DNA of 64,000 nt, taken from positions 1 through 64,000 of the forward strand of contig CANNFD010000010.1 of NCBI GenBank assembly GCA_947503885.1, given 5' to 3'. The notes below the pieces were generated by a model, which had not been told where the DNA came from, ran no database searches, and saw only the letters and a program-made list of their open reading frames with translations. Shown piece after piece: positions 62,384-64,000 of this stretch. Made by a program: the position numbers and the translations under genes. How positions within the stretch are numbered: the first letter of the stretch is position 1; each line of letters begins with the position of its first letter. The DNA is from an uncultured Olleya sp. (GTDB lineage Bacteria > Bacteroidota > Bacteroidia > Flavobacteriales > Flavobacteriaceae).

Positions 62384-62677
62384 ATGGCAGAGACACTTAA
62401 AATAAAGTTATCTATAGCAAATAGAGTCTACCCATTAACTATTGCACCAAGTCAGGAAGAGGGGTTGCGTTTAGCAGCAAAGAAGATTGAGACTATGATT
62501 ACACAGTTTGAGCAAAGCTATTCTGTTAGAGATAAGCAAGATGTATTAGCCATGTGTGCTTTACAATTTGCAAGTCAAGTAGAACAGAAAGCATTAGATA
62601 AAAACCATGTGGAAGAGCATGTTCAGGATAAGTTAGAAGCTTTGAATGACTTGTTACAGTCGCATCTTAGTTTATAA
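62384..62677 (+). CDS. zapA: Cell division protein ZapA
   Basis: LKIKLSIANRVYPLTIAPSQEEGLRLAAKKIETMITQFEQSYSVRDKQDVLAMCALQFA; location 5' of 6S-like RNA and rny. Confidence 0.88.
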   Translation: MAETLKIKLSIANRVYPLTIAPSQEEGLRLAAKKIETMITQFEQSYSVRDKQDVLAMCALQFASQVEQKALDKNHVEEHVQDKLEALNDLLQSHLSL

Positions 62678-62724
62678 TACGTTCTTATAACATAACAATA
62701 TTAGGTTACTGCCTACATTAATTA

Positions 62725-62872
62725 TTTTTTTGATAAACTCAACGTTAATTCTTTAAAAAGGGTGAGTTTTAAGCTGTAAAAGCGTGCTGCTAATAGTGAT
62801 TTATTACTATTTAGGCAGATTATTGATCAGCTTGTTAGCCCTAAACTTGTATTTAAGGAGTTTATACAAAAC
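62725..62872 (+). ncRNA. 6S-like RNA (6S-Flavo type)
   Basis: Position between zapA and rny; long hairpin: ATAAACTC(62733-62740)/GAGTTTAT(62858-62865), AGGG(62759-62762)/CCCT(62839-62842), AAGCTG(62771-62776)/CAGCTT(62828-62833), central bubble, then CTGC-TAATAGT/ACTAT..GCAG apical stem (62787-62818). Ends approximate. Confidence 0.75.
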
Positions 62873-62919
62873 CAAAATTAGTGTAGGCTTTTTTTATATT
62901 TATAAATAAACAATCAAAA

Positions 62920-64000
62920 ATGAATGATACAATTTTAATTATAGCAGGTCTTGCTATTGGAGCCATAATAGGTTTTATAATAGCAAAAATGCTAGAAAAA
63001 AACAACGCTTCTAAACTTATTAAAAGTGCTAAAAAATCTGCTGCAAGCATCATAAAAGAAGCAAATGTAGAAGGGGAAGGTATTAAAAAAGACAAAATAC
63101 TTCAGGCTAAAGAAAAATTTTTAGAGCTTAAAGCAGAGCATGAAAAGGTTATTTTATCTCGTGATAAAAAAATGTCTGAAACTGAAAAGCGAATTAGAGA
63201 TAAAGAGTCTCAGGTGTCTAGTGAGCTTTCTAAAAACAAAAAATTAAATACAGATATAGCAGAAAAGGTTAAGGATTATAACCATAGAATTGATGTTTTA
63301 GAAAAGAAACAAGAAGAAGTAGATCGTCTTCATAAAAGCCAAGTAGAACAATTAGAAGTTATTTCTAGCTTATCTGCAGAAGAAGCTAAATCTCAATTAA
63401 TAGAGTCTTTAAAAGGTGAAGCCAAAAGTGATGCTATGGCCTTTATCCAAGACACATTAGAAGAAGCTAAATTAACAGCGCAACAAGACGCTAAAAAGAT
63501 TATAATTAATACAATACAACGTATAGGTACAGAAGAAGCAGTAGATAACTGTGTATCTGTATTTAATATTGAAAGTGACGATGTAAAAGGACGTATTATT
63601 GGTCGTGAAGGACGTAATATTCGTGCAATTGAAGCAGCCACAGGAGTAGAGATAATAGTTGATGATACACCAGAAGCAATTATATTATCATGTTTTGACT
63701 CGGTTAGAAGAGAGGTTGCTAGATTATCACTTCATAAATTAGTAACGGATGGACGTATTCACCCAGCACGAATTGAAGAGGTTGTTCAAAAAACACAAAA
63801 ACAAATTGAACAAGAAATAATTGAAGTTGGTAAACGTACAGTTATAGACTTAGGTATACATGGTTTACACCCAGAATTAATTAAAATGGTGGGTCGTATG
63901 AAGTACCGTTCGTCTTACGGACAAAACTTATTACAACACTCTCGTGAAGTTGCAAAACTTTGTGGTGTTATGGCTGCCGAGCTAGGTTTAAATCCAAAAT
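62920..64000 (+). CDS. rny: Ribonuclease Y (3' end beyond window)
   Basis: [27 protein letters not shown]; long coiled coil; [51 protein letters not shown]; start of HD domain. Absent from ORF track because no stop is in the window. Confidence 0.93.
   Translation, partial: MNDTILIIAGLAIGAIIGFIIAKMLEKNNASKLIKSAKKSAASIIKEANVEGEGIKKDKILQAKEKFLELKAEHEKVILSRDKKMSETEKRIRDKESQVSSELSKNKKLNTDIAEKVKDYNHRIDVLEKKQEEVDRLHKSQVEQLEVISSLSAEEAKSQLIESLKGEAKSDAMAFIQDTLEEAKLTAQQDAKKIIINTIQRIGTEEAVDNCVSVFNIESDDVKGRIIGREGRNIRAIEAATGVEIIVDDTPEAIILSCFDSVRREVARLSLHKLVTDGRIHPARIEEVVQKTQKQIEQEIIEVGKRTVIDLGIHGLHPELIKMVGRMKYRSSYGQNLLQHSREVAKLCGVMAAELGLNPK

Noticed and set aside
62862-63095. 77-aa - strand ORF (and 63393-63641)
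   Set aside because: Antisense to rny, which is missing from the ORF track only because its stop lies outside the window

Overview
The window is a chromosomal segment of a low-GC Bacteroidota, most likely Flavobacteriaceae. This is inferred from T9SS sorting tails, DUF4294/DUF6048/DUF6452-like and Lacal_2735-like proteins, and a 6S-like RNA between zapA and rny. About 45 protein-coding genes are supported. Most are housekeeping: purC, acs, a biotin-dependent acyl-CoA carboxylase operon, rocD, rlmD, a cysteine desulfurase, a TonB-dependent receptor, an M23 peptidase, zapA, and rny truncated by the window end. I saw no tRNA, rRNA, CRISPR array, prophage or transposase. The most interesting region is 13362-21427. 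It holds a secreted dikinase-like protein whose phosphohistidine domain precedes its ATP-binding domain (as in glucan water dikinases), an NTT/Tlc-type nucleotide-transporter-like MFS protein fused to HEAT repeats, and two beta-lactamase-fold serine hydrolases with intact SxxK/SxN/KSG motifs. Together they suggest an undescribed envelope system that uses ATP outside the cytoplasm; this is a hypothesis. Other notable signals: an 11-bp-phased direct repeat (TGCGTAG-N4-TGCGTAG) at the same distance upstream of two paralogous T9SS proteins, next to a TPR/LuxR-type regulator; two copies of a structured ~95-nt intergenic element sharing a skeleton (GGG...CAGGCT...CCATCCTTAA); an (AAC)25 microsatellite abutting purC; and a C-terminal remnant of a DUF2306-like gene. 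All family calls come from reading the translations. No database search or folding program was run.
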